This document shows, in pieces, positions 1-7,247 of a stretch of 64,000 nt of DNA. Source of the DNA: Planctomycetota bacterium (GTDB lineage: Bacteria > Planctomycetota > GCA-002687715). The stretch is from NCBI GenBank assembly GCA_009691765.1, contig SIAO01000003.1:62001-126000 (forward strand). The letters run 5' to 3'. Each line of letters opens with the position of its first letter. Position 1 is the stretch's first letter. The notes beneath the pieces were generated by a model. It saw nothing but the letters and a program-made list of their open reading frames with translations, made no database searches and had not been told where the DNA came from. Position numbers and translations under genes: made by a program.

Positions 1-1
1 G

Positions 2-310
2 CTGGGGCGCGTGGTGGGCACAGTCTGGGCGACACGCCACGACCCTTCGCTGGACAACGCGAAGTTTCTCGTGGTGCGCCAACTCAAGCTTGACGGAACG
101 CTTGCAGACAATTTCGTTGTGGCGGTAGATGCCGTGGGTGCAGGCGTCGGCGAGCGTGTTCTGGTGGCGCAAGGCTCCAGTGGTCGGCAAACCGAGCAGA
201 CCAAGAACCGCCCTGTCGATGCCGTGGTCATGGCCATCGTGGATAACTTCGAGGTTGCGCAGCGCGATTGGAAGGCTTTCGACGCTATCGGTGTGCGCGA
301 TGTCTTCTGA
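2..310 (+). CDS. BMC-P shell vertex protein 1 (EutN/CcmL family), 5' partial
   Basis: This is a pentameric bacterial microcompartment vertex protein that caps the corners of the protein shell. The reading frame is open to the left edge and begins LGRVVGTVWAT, which matches the usual start of the EutN/CcmL/PduN family less a residue or two, so the start codon lies just outside the window. The core features are the VGTVWAT strand, the glycine-rich AVDAVGAGVGERVLV segment and the C-terminal PVDAVVMAIVD strand. Its stop overlaps the next gene by 11 nt, so it is part of the same operon as the isomerase and aldolase. It is the first of three different BMC-P genes here, and hexameric shell genes would be expected further left. 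Confidence 0.93.
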   Translation: MGRVVGTVWATRHDPSLDNAKFLVVRQLKLDGTLADNFVVAVDAVGAGVGERVLVAQGSSGRQTEQTKNRPVDAVVMAIVDNFEVAQRDWKAFDAIGVRDVF

Positions 311-1121
311 ACCTCAGGATCGAGCCGCGCTCAAAGCCATGGTGATCGCTGCAATCCAGCAGCACTTGGTGGCAACGCCATACAGCGCGAAGCCTGACTC
401 AACGCAAAGTGAACCGTGCAGGCCTTCGCGTGGGCGGCCACTCATCACCGAGTTCGAAGTGCTGCAAGCGAGGAATGGCAATCGGCGTATCGCCACAGCC
501 GCGAATGCCATCATCACGCCTTTGGCCAGTGAGAGTGCGCAGCGTTACGGCGTCGAGATCGTGTTGGCGGGGCCCAACGCTGCATGCATGGCGCCCGCCG
601 CTGCGGTGACGCCGTCAGCCGTGGTCGTGGTGAGCGCAGCTTCCGCCGACGTGTCACGTGCAACGGTGGTTTCGACACAAGAAGTTGTGGCTCTCGCCAG
701 TGATCACGGCGGCTTTGCCATGAAGCAAATGCTGCTGAAATTTCTCGAAACCGAGGTTGGCTGTCGGGTGCTCGACTTGGGCACCTTCACAGCGGATCCC
801 GTGGACTACCCAGACTTCGCTCACAAGGTGGCCGGCGCTGTGGCGCGTGGCGAAGCTCGTTTCGGTATTTGCATCGACGGGATGGGACTCGGGAGTGCGA
901 TGGCTGCGAATCGTCATGCGGGAGTTCGTGCAGCCACGTGTCGTGAAGTTCTGGAAGCTGTCAACGCGCGCGAACACAACGACGCCAATGTGCTCTGCCT
1001 TGGAGGGCGGATGCTCGGCGAGTTGCCAGCGAAGGCTCTGGTGTCAGTGTTCTTGGCAACGAAGTTTGCTGGCGGGCGCCATGCCGCACGCGTGAAAAAA
1101 ATTGAGGCGCCTCAATGCTGA
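300..1121 (+). CDS. RpiB/LacA-family sugar-phosphate isomerase with BMC-targeting N-terminal extension
   Basis: The protein (273 aa) is predicted to interconvert ribose 5-phosphate and ribulose 5-phosphate inside a microcompartment. The RpiB fold occupies about residues 128-268: D135-H136 (DHGG), Y170 in the VDYPD motif, H226-N227, and R260/R264 match the substrate and phosphate contacts known from E. coli RpiB. The catalytic cysteine of the CGTG loop is replaced by Asp193 (IDGMGLG). Residues 8-24 form an amphipathic helix typical of encapsulation peptides. Residues 48-85 contain a TPLA segment of the kind seen in other microcompartment proteins, followed by an Ala/Val-rich linker. ATG at 300 was chosen because it overlaps the upstream shell gene by 11 nt and keeps the extension short; the open frame further upstream lies inside that gene. 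The exact substrate is inferred. Confidence 0.88.
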   Translation: MSSEPQDRAALKAMVIAAIQQHLVATPYSAKPDSTQSEPCRPSRGRPLITEFEVLQARNGNRRIATAANAIITPLASESAQRYGVEIVLAGPNAACMAPAAAVTPSAVVVVSAASADVSRATVVSTQEVVALASDHGGFAMKQMLLKFLETEVGCRVLDLGTFTADPVDYPDFAHKVAGAVARGEARFGICIDGMGLGSAMAANRHAGVRAATCREVLEAVNAREHNDANVLCLGGRMLGELPAKALVSVFLATKFAGGRHAARVKKIEAPQC

Positions 1122-1405
1122 TGGCGCGGGTGCTTGGTTCCATTTGGGCCACCGTGCGCCACGAGCCGCTCGCGAACGCACGCTTCGTGCTGTTGCAGCC
1201 GGTAGACGAATCGAAAGCCCCATGCGGCGATCCTCTGGCCGCGCTCGACATGGCAGGCAGTGGGCTTGGTGAGCTTGTGATTTACACCACGGCTTATGAA
1301 GCCGCGATCCCTTGGAAGGAGCGTCATCCCGAGCTCGATCTCGTGTGTGTCGATGCCACTGTGGTCGCAGTGCTCGATCGTATCGATGGAGCACCAGCGG
1401 CATGA
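1115..1405 (+). CDS. BMC-P shell vertex protein 2 (EutN/CcmL family)
   Basis: This second pentameric shell protein has 96 aa. The start ARVLGSIWATVRH and the strand VCVDATVVAVLDRI are the family's conserved first and last strands. Between them the usual short loop is replaced by a longer stretch around residues 60-75 (AYEAAIPWKERHPELD), so this paralogue differs from its neighbours on one face of the pentamer. ATG at 1115 is preceded by GAGG at 1104-1107 with a 7-nt spacer, and the gene overlaps the end of rpiB by 7 nt and the third BMC-P gene by 4 nt. A second ATG six bases further in is possible but has worse spacing. Function follows from the family; which vertices each paralogue occupies is unknown. 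Confidence 0.92.
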   Translation: MLMARVLGSIWATVRHEPLANARFVLLQPVDESKAPCGDPLAALDMAGSGLGELVIYTTAYEAAIPWKERHPELDLVCVDATVVAVLDRIDGAPAA

Positions 1406-1674
1406 TTCTTGGGCGCGTCACCGGTTCCGTTCATGCCACGCTGGGCAACGCGCACCTCGAGGGACAACGCTTGCTGCTCGTAGATCCCGTGGATCTTGGC
1501 GGTAAGCCAAGCGGCAAGCCCTTGGTGTGCATCGACCGCGTCGAAGCTGGGCCCGGAGATTTGGTGCTCGTCAACCGCGAAGGCGGCGCAGCGCGGATGC
1601 TGCTGCAAGATGAGCGCTCCCCCGTTCAAGCTGTCGTTGTCGCAGTGGTGGATTCGATGCAGGTGAAGATATGA
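1402..1674 (+). CDS. BMC-P shell vertex protein 3 (EutN/CcmL family)
   Basis: This third pentameric vertex protein has 90 aa. It starts MILGRVTGSVHAT, has the DRVEAGPGDLVLVNREGGAAR core typical of EutN/CcmL, and ends SPVQAVVVAVVDSM. ATG at 1402 forms an ATGA overlap with the stop of the preceding gene, and its own stop overlaps the start of deoC in the same way, so translation is probably coupled through the whole set. Many microcompartment loci carry several BMC-P genes. Placing three of them around two enzymes suggests shell and cargo are made in fixed proportion. Confidence 0.93.
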   Translation: MILGRVTGSVHATLGNAHLEGQRLLLVDPVDLGGKPSGKPLVCIDRVEAGPGDLVLVNREGGAARMLLQDERSPVQAVVVAVVDSMQVKI

Positions 1675-2537
1675 ACTTGCAGCCATCAGAAATCGACGCT
1701 CTCGCGGAGCGCATTGTGGGCGAGTTGCTGGCGCGCAAAGGGCCGCCTGCTCCAAATCGCAACAACACCGTTTGCAGCAATTGCGTTGGCAACTGCGTGA
1801 AGCAGTGTGCTTTCAAGCTGGATGATTTCATCGCAGCAGGTGCAGCGCGTCTTGGAGCTTCGTTAGGTGTAGGCACGCCGAAGCCCGGCATCGCGGCATT
1901 CATCGATCACACTTTGCTGAAAGCCGACGCGACCGAGCGCGAGGTCGATCAACTGTGCGCCGAAGCGGCACAGCACGGTTTTGCTTCTGTGTGCGTGAAT
2001 CCGGTCTTCATCGAGCGCTGCCGCCGCAACCTCGCAAACACTTCTGTGAAAACTTGCACGGTTATCGGCTTCCCGCTCGGCGCAACTTTGTCGCGCGTGA
2101 AGGCCGCTGAAGCACGGCTCGCCCAAGAGCTGGGCGCTGAAGAACTCGACATGGTGATCCCTGTGGGGTTGCTGAAATCTGGTCGCCACGACTTAGTGGC
2201 CGAAGACATCGCCGCCGTGGTTGCGGCGTGTACAGCCGGCAACGTGTTGAAAGTCATCATCGAAACTTGCTTGCTCACGGATGACGAGAAGCGTGCAGCG
2301 TGTCGCATTGCGGCTGCGGCGGGCGCAGATTACGTCAAGACTTCCACCGGTTTTGCTGGTGGTGGCGCTACGGCTCACGACGTGGCTTTGATGCGCGCTG
2401 AAGTCGGGCCGGTCTTGGGTGTGAAGGCTTCGGGTGGCGTGAAAGATCTCGCCGCGGTGCAAGCCATGGTGGCCGCCGGAGCCACGCGCATCGGCGCCAG
2501 CGCTGGGGTGCGCATCGTGAAGGAAGCAAGCGCATGA
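1671..2537 (+). CDS. deoC: Deoxyribose-phosphate aldolase with BMC-targeting and four-cysteine N-terminal extension
   Basis: The protein (288 aa) is predicted to cleave 2-deoxyribose 5-phosphate to acetaldehyde and glyceraldehyde 3-phosphate. The aldolase domain covers about residues 74-285 and keeps all key residues: Asp160 (ELDMVI), the Schiff-base Lys223 (YVKTSTGF) and Lys252 (GVKASGGV), equivalent to D102, K167 and K201 of E. coli DeoC. The first 70 residues are extra. Residues 6-22 form an amphipathic helix like known encapsulation peptides, followed by a linker and C35-x2-C38-x3-C42-x3-C46, which could bind zinc or an iron-sulfur cluster. The start overlaps the third BMC-P gene by 4 nt. 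Acetaldehyde is volatile and toxic, which explains why this step would be enclosed. Fold and reaction are secure; the role of the cysteines is not known. Confidence 0.95.
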   Translation: MNLQPSEIDALAERIVGELLARKGPPAPNRNNTVCSNCVGNCVKQCAFKLDDFIAAGAARLGASLGVGTPKPGIAAFIDHTLLKADATEREVDQLCAEAAQHGFASVCVNPVFIERCRRNLANTSVKTCTVIGFPLGATLSRVKAAEARLAQELGAEELDMVIPVGLLKSGRHDLVAEDIAAVVAACTAGNVLKVIIETCLLTDDEKRAACRIAAAAGADYVKTSTGFAGGGATAHDVALMRAEVGPVLGVKASGGVKDLAAVQAMVAAGATRIGASAGVRIVKEASA

Positions 2538-3346
2538 ACAAGGCCGCGGCACCGCAATGGCCCGATGGTCGTGCTTACCACATCGGATTGGCGCGCGGCG
2601 AAGTGGCGGCGCAGATCCTGCTGGTCGGCGATCCCGCGCGCGCGGAGCGTATTTCTGCGCGCTTCAGCACAGTGCGTGTGACGCGTCGCTGCCGCGAGTA
2701 TGTGACTTACACAGGGCAGATCTTGGGTGCCGAGGTGAGTGTGATGGCCACGGGGATGGGGCCAGACAACACCGAGATCGCCATCGTGGAACTATCCTCG
2801 CTGGTCGATAATCCAGTGTTTCTGCGTGTTGGAACGTGCGGCGGTTTGCGGCCTGAAATTCGCGTCGGTGAAATCGTCATCAGCACAGCGTCGGTGCGCT
2901 TGGAATCAGTGAGTGGCGCGTATGTGGAGCCAGGTCATCCTGCCATAGCGCATCGCGATTGTGTTGTGGTGCTCGAAGCGGCAGCAAAGCGCTTGGGGCA
3001 TGCGCATCATGTTGGGTTGAGCGCCACGGCTGCAGGTTTCTACGGTGCCCAAGGGCGCTCTTTCGGCACAGTTCCGCCGCGTGACGCACAACTGCTCCAA
3101 CGTCTTGCAGCGCAGGGCGTGCTGAACATGGAAATGGAATCCAGTGCGCTGTTCACTCTCGCTGGATTGATGGGCGCGCGCAGCGGTTCAGTGTGCGCTG
3201 TGATCGGCAATCGCGTCACGGACGAGTTCATCAAAGAATCAGCGAAGCATGAGGCCGAAGAGCGGGCCATAGATACGGCGTTGCATGCGCTGCAAATCCT
3301 GCGCGCGTTGGACGCTCGCGGTGGGCTGGCCTCAGTGTTGCCCTGA
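2534..3346 (+). CDS. udp: Uridine phosphorylase-like nucleoside phosphorylase (NP-I family)
   Basis: The protein (270 aa) is predicted to split uridine or deoxyuridine with phosphate into uracil and (deoxy)ribose 1-phosphate. The NP-I family motifs are present: LLVGDPARAERIS near the N terminus for phosphate, ATGMGPDNTEIA, the GTCGGL loop and the base/sugar-binding NMEMESSALFTLA segment. The EMES motif and overall length resemble uridine phosphorylases more than the trimeric purine enzymes. The start has an ATGA overlap with deoC, so it is the last gene of the shell operon. No N-terminal extension is visible, so it probably acts in the cytosol. Its 3' end overlaps the convergent cdd gene by 15 nt. 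Uridine versus purine specificity is inferred. Confidence 0.88.
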   Translation: MNKAAAPQWPDGRAYHIGLARGEVAAQILLVGDPARAERISARFSTVRVTRRCREYVTYTGQILGAEVSVMATGMGPDNTEIAIVELSSLVDNPVFLRVGTCGGLRPEIRVGEIVISTASVRLESVSGAYVEPGHPAIAHRDCVVVLEAAAKRLGHAHHVGLSATAAGFYGAQGRSFGTVPPRDAQLLQRLAAQGVLNMEMESSALFTLAGLMGARSGSVCAVIGNRVTDEFIKESAKHEAEERAIDTALHALQILRALDARGGLASVLP

Positions 3347-3733
3347 CGGCAGAGAACTCGGACCAAAGGGCTGCGGCAACAGCGCGGCCAAGCTGGTCTC
3401 ACGCAGCGCGCCGTCATCAGCGCAGAGCAACACGCGCAATTCGCCGCCAAACTCGAAGAGCACCTGTCGGCAAGCGCCGCACGGGGCGACTCCGTTTTCC
3501 GAGCTCACGGCCAGAACACTGAAGCGTCGAGCTCCAGCGACAACAGCCGCGGCGACAGCGTTGCGTTCGGCGCACACGGTCAGGCCGTAGCTGGCATTTT
3601 CAACATTGCAGCCCGTGAACACGCGACCATCTTGCGTGAGCACCGCCGCCCCTACGCGAAAGTTCGAGTAGGGCGCCCATGCTCGGCCACGCGCCTCCTG
3701 CGCGAAATGTGCAAGCTCACTGTCTGTGGTCAT
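3332..3733 (-). CDS. cdd: Cytidine deaminase
   Basis: The protein (133 aa) is predicted to hydrolyse cytidine and deoxycytidine to uridine and deoxyuridine, feeding the uridine phosphorylase encoded opposite. The zinc site is complete: C54 and the proton-shuttling E56 lie in TVCAERNA, and C85 and C88 in PCGACRQ. The CNVENASYG substrate motif is also present. Length matches the small homotetrameric CDA class. The start overlaps the purine nucleoside phosphorylase stop by 4 nt (ATGA), so the gene is translated as the last member of a nupC-pnp-cdd operon. The C-terminal tail overlaps the end of udp. Confidence 0.96.
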   Translation of the reverse strand: MTTDSELAHFAQEARGRAWAPYSNFRVGAAVLTQDGRVFTGCNVENASYGLTVCAERNAVAAAVVAGARRFSVLAVSSENGVAPCGACRQVLFEFGGELRVLLCADDGALRETSLAALLPQPFGPSSLPSGQH

Positions 3734-4563
3734 GCGTTACTCCGTGTGGCTGCAAGTGCTGCGGGCAGGCTAGCGCTGAGCAGATCTGCGAGTGTTTGTC
3801 CGGCAACGCGAGCGCATTCCAGAACTTCTGCGTGGGACAGCGGCGTGCGGCTCACGCCTGCTGCCAAGTTGGTAAGCATGGAAACCCCAAGCACGGGCAC
3901 GCCCATTTGCGACGCGACGATGGCTTCTGGCACGGTGGACATTCCTACAGCATCCGCACCGAGGATGCGCAACATCCGCACTTCTGCTGGTGTTTCATAC
4001 TGCGGGCCGCGCAACATGGCGTAGACGCCCTCGCGCAAGCGCAGCCCCCGCGCATCGGCCACTGTTCGCACGGCGTTTCGTACAGCAGCCGGATACACGC
4101 GGCTCATATCTGGGAAGCGCTCGCCATGAGCCGCATCGTGAGGGCCTTCGAGCGGCGACGCGCCGCTGAGGTTTAAGTGATCCGCGAGCAGCATGAGCTC
4201 GCCGGGTTTCATGTCGCGTTGAATGGCGCCCGCAGCGTTGGTGAGTACGAGCAGGCGTGGTCCAGTGCAGAGCAGCACGCGCACGGCGCGCACCACGCTT
4301 TGCATCGAATGGCCTTCGTACACATGCGTGCGGCCTGACAGCACTGCGACGCGCACTCCGGCGAGAGTGCCCCAGAGCAATTCACCGCTGTGGCCGACGA
4401 TAGAAGAACCAGGAACTCCTGGAATGAGCGTGGCAGGGCGGCGTTGCGCTTGCTCGACACGCTCTGCAAGTGCGCCCAATCCTGAGCCCAGCACAAAAAC
4501 TGCTTCTGGCTGAAAGTCGCCGAGAATCTCGGCGTTCAGGGCTCGGAGTGTCGGCTCACTCAT
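3730..4563 (-). CDS. Purine nucleoside phosphorylase (trimeric, NP-I PNP/MTAP subfamily)
   Basis: The protein (277 aa) is predicted to phosphorolyse inosine and guanosine or their deoxy forms to the base plus (deoxy)ribose 1-phosphate. Motifs in order are VLGSGLG, VGHSGE, the phosphate-binding SGRTHVYEGH, TNAAGA, the DHLNLSGASPL purine-site segment, LRGPQYETPAE, VGMSTVPE and MLTNLAAG. ATG at 4563 is preferred over a TTG at 4581 because GGTGG precedes it at good spacing; it overlaps the nupC stop by 8 nt. The gene sits between the nucleoside importer and cytidine deaminase. A methylthioadenosine phosphorylase role is less likely but cannot be excluded by eye. Confidence 0.94.
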   Translation of the reverse strand: MSEPTLRALNAEILGDFQPEAVFVLGSGLGALAERVEQAQRRPATLIPGVPGSSIVGHSGELLWGTLAGVRVAVLSGRTHVYEGHSMQSVVRAVRVLLCTGPRLLVLTNAAGAIQRDMKPGELMLLADHLNLSGASPLEGPHDAAHGERFPDMSRVYPAAVRNAVRTVADARGLRLREGVYAMLRGPQYETPAEVRMLRILGADAVGMSTVPEAIVASQMGVPVLGVSMLTNLAAGVSRTPLSHAEVLECARVAGQTLADLLSASLPAALAATRSNA

Positions 4564-5782
4564 CGAGGAATCCACCAGCAATGGTCGCGGTCATGCAGTT
4601 AGCGAGCGTGGCAGCAAACATGGCACGCATGCCGAGTTTGGCGACATCCACACGCCTCTCGGGAGCGAGGAGCACCATGCCGCCGATGGTGATTCCGACG
4701 GTCGAGAAGTTGGCGAAACCGCACAAGGCGTAGGACGCCATGATGGATGCACGCCTTGAAAGCGCACCGTCTTCAAGGCTGCCGAGTGCTTGGAAGGCAA
4801 CAAACTCGTTGAGCGCCAGTTTGGTTCCGAGCAAGCTGCCAAATGTGGAGCAATCTGCCCACTCTGCTCCGATCGCCCATGCCAGGGGCGAGAACACCCA
4901 GCCAAACATGCGTTGCAGCGTGAGGGGTTCAGCGCCAACACTGATTCCACTGAGCAAGAAATTCAACGCAGCGACGATGCTCACGAATGCGATGAGCATG
5001 GCGGCGACATTCCAAAACAGTTTCAAGCCTGTGGTCGTGCCGTCGGCGATGGCGTCGAGGGCATTCACGGAGGTGCGCTCGATGCGTAGCGGAATGTGGC
5101 CTGCTGTGGATGCGACTTCTGTTTCGGGCACGAGCAAGCGCGAGAGGACGAATGCAGCGGGTGCTGACATAAAGCTGGCCGCGAGGATGTGCCCTGCGTA
5201 GCGCTCGCCGAGGAATCCGATGTAGGCACCATAGACCGAGCCCGCGACGGTGGCGTAGCCGCCCACAAGCAAACTGGAGAGTTCGGCGCGCGTCATCTTG
5301 GACACGTAGGGCTTGATCGCAATAGGCGCTTCCGTGGGCCCAAGAAACACGTTGGCTGCCATGGCCAGAGCTTCTGCACCGCTCACGCGCATCGTGAAAC
5401 GCATCACGCGAGCGATGCTCCACACCAGCACTTGCATCACACCCAAGTGATAGAGGAGGCCCATCACCGCAGCGAAAAAGATAATCGTGATGAGCCCGGT
5501 GAACGCAAAGATGAAGCCAGAGGCGCCATCAGGGTCGGCGAGCGAGCCGAACACCATGCGGGAGCCATCCTTGGCGAAACCGAGGAAGCGCGTGGCACAG
5601 CTCCCTAGCCCATCCAAACACGCGGCGCCTGCATCGGTCTTGAGAACAAACCAAGCCAGCACCACTTGCAGCGCGATGCCACCGAGAATCGTGCGCAGTT
5701 CGAGCTTGCGCTTGCAGCCACCGAGCATCCACCCCAGCAGCAGAAACAAACAGATTCCAAGGAATGCGCGCGCAATGAGCAT
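4556..5782 (-). CDS. nupC: NupC/CNT-family concentrative nucleoside transporter
   Basis: This integral inner-membrane importer drives nucleoside uptake with protons or sodium. It has about ten hydrophobic segments. The WFVLKTDAG and RMVFGSL segments near the N terminus are followed by the CNT signature FLGPTEAPIAIKPYVSKMTRAEL and GGYATVAGSVYGAYIGF. ATG at 5782 is favoured because it has GGA six bases upstream and places the first membrane helix directly at the N terminus, as in E. coli NupC; ATG at 5800 and GTG at 5833 are alternatives. It is the first gene of a nupC-pnp-cdd operon and is divergent from the mutase gene, with about 70 bp between them. It would supply substrate to the catabolic and microcompartment pathway. 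Confidence 0.94.
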   Translation of the reverse strand: MLIARAFLGICLFLLLGWMLGGCKRKLELRTILGGIALQVVLAWFVLKTDAGAACLDGLGSCATRFLGFAKDGSRMVFGSLADPDGASGFIFAFTGLITIIFFAAVMGLLYHLGVMQVLVWSIARVMRFTMRVSGAEALAMAANVFLGPTEAPIAIKPYVSKMTRAELSSLLVGGYATVAGSVYGAYIGFLGERYAGHILAASFMSAPAAFVLSRLLVPETEVASTAGHIPLRIERTSVNALDAIADGTTTGLKLFWNVAAMLIAFVSIVAALNFLLSGISVGAEPLTLQRMFGWVFSPLAWAIGAEWADCSTFGSLLGTKLALNEFVAFQALGSLEDGALSRRASIMASYALCGFANFSTVGITIGGMVLLAPERRVDVAKLGMRAMFAATLANCMTATIAGGFLDE

Positions 5783-5855
5783 GGTGGTTCCGTGCCGCAT
5801 TCTCGTGAGGGTGTGCTGTGCAGTCAACAGCACGAGGCGGCTACGATTCCTGCCT

Positions 5856-7247
5856 ATGCAGGCAGACCCAGCGATTTTTCGTCGTTACGACATCCGTGGG
5901 GTGGCGGACAGCCAACTCAGCGTGGATCTTGCCCGTGCCGTGGGGCAGGCGCTCGGTACGCGCATCCGTCGCGCTGGAGGCAGTGTGGCAGTGGTAGGAC
6001 GCGATGTGCGCGAAAGTTCACCGCGTCTTGCAGCGGCCGCTGCTGCTGGTTTGGCTGCTGCTGGTTTGGCCGTGGAGGATTTCGGCATCGTGCCTACGCC
6101 GGTGTGGTTGCACGGCCTCATCAGCCGCGAGCGCCATGGCGGGATCATGGTCACAGGCTCGCACAATCCGCGTTACGACAACGGGCTCAAGTGTTGTCTC
6201 GGTGCGGAGTCACTCTGGGGTGATGCCGTGAGTTCATTGCGCACGCAAATTCTCGCTGCGGATTTCGAGCACGGCGCCGGCACCGTCAACGCCGTGGATT
6301 GGTTGCCCACATACAAGCAACAGCTCGCTGCTGCATTCTCTCTGCGTCCTGGCATGAAGGTGGCTGTCGACTGCGGCAACGGCGTGATGGGGCCGCTGGT
6401 GTTGGAAGTGCTGCGGAGTTTTGGCTGTGTCGTGGAAGCGCTGTACTGCGATCCAGATGGCACCTTTCCCAATCACATTCCGGATCCTGAAGTACCGAAA
6501 TACATGGCGGAACTTGGGCGACGTGTTGTGCAATCGGGCGCGAGCTGTGGCATCGGTTTCGATGGCGATGGCGATCGCGTCGGCGTCCTCGATGAGTTGG
6601 GTCGCAAGCACGCGGCCGATCGTGTGCTGGCATTGTTCGCGCGTTCACTGTTGCGCCAGCACCCCGGCGGCGTGGTGCGCTACGACGTGAAGTGCTCAGA
6701 TTTCCTCGAAACAGATATCCGTGCGCATGGCGGCATTCCTGTGATGGGCGAGACAGGACACTCGCTGCTCAAACGCGACATTCGCCAACTCGGCGCGATC
6801 CTTGGTGGTGAACTGAGCGGGCACATCATTGTGGCGCGCGGTTGGCCTGCCATCGACGACTCGTTGTTCGATGCGCTGTACTTCTTGCAACTGTTGCAAG
6901 AGTCTGATGGTCCCGCTTCGAAGATGTTCGCGTCGTTCCCGCAGCTCTGCTCCAGCGCCGAGATCAAACTGTCCTGCTCCGATGCGAGTAAGGAACGCGT
7001 GGTGGAGGGCCTCACGCGGCATTTCGCAGCAAGTTTCGATGTGTTCACGCTCGACGGCGCTCGTGTGCGCACGCCCGACGGGTGGTTCTTGGTGCGTTGC
7101 AGCAACACCACACCGAACCTCACCGTGCGCTTGGAATCTCCTGACCGAGTGACACTTTTCCGCAATCGCGATCGCCTCGTGGAGGCTCTCGCAGGTTTCC
7201 CGGAAGTCGATGTGCAGCCTTTGATCGAGGAAACAGAGTCATGCTGA
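5856..7247 (+). CDS. Phosphomannomutase/phosphoglucomutase-family enzyme, candidate phosphopentomutase
   Basis: The protein (463 aa) belongs to the alpha-D-phosphohexomutase superfamily. The catalytic phosphoserine S102 sits in VTGSHNP, the metal-binding loop D236-G-D-G-D240-R is intact, and E319-L-S-G-H323 is the sugar-binding loop. The family moves phosphate between C1 and C6 (or C5) of sugars. In this neighbourhood the missing step is (deoxy)ribose 1-phosphate to 5-phosphate, and some members of this family are known phosphopentomutases, so that role is inferred; classical phosphomannomutase remains possible. ATG at 5856 is the first start that leaves a promoter gap to the divergent nupC. 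No strong ribosome-binding site is visible. The end overlaps the next gene by 7 nt. Confidence 0.9.
   Translation: MQADPAIFRRYDIRGVADSQLSVDLARAVGQALGTRIRRAGGSVAVVGRDVRESSPRLAAAAAAGLAAAGLAVEDFGIVPTPVWLHGLISRERHGGIMVTGSHNPRYDNGLKCCLGAESLWGDAVSSLRTQILAADFEHGAGTVNAVDWLPTYKQQLAAAFSLRPGMKVAVDCGNGVMGPLVLEVLRSFGCVVEALYCDPDGTFPNHIPDPEVPKYMAELGRRVVQSGASCGIGFDGDGDRVGVLDELGRKHAADRVLALFARSLLRQHPGGVVRYDVKCSDFLETDIRAHGGIPVMGETGHSLLKRDIRQLGAILGGELSGHIIVARGWPAIDDSLFDALYFLQLLQESDGPASKMFASFPQLCSSAEIKLSCSDASKERVVEGLTRHFAASFDVFTLDGARVRTPDGWFLVRCSNTTPNLTVRLESPDRVTLFRNRDRLVEALAGFPEVDVQPLIEETESC

Noticed and set aside
129-299. Upstream in-frame extension of the RpiB-like gene
   Set aside because: It lies wholly inside the first BMC-P gene and encodes Trp/Ser/Arg-rich sequence without family similarity. 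ATG at 300 gives a sensible targeting helix and a normal operon overlap.
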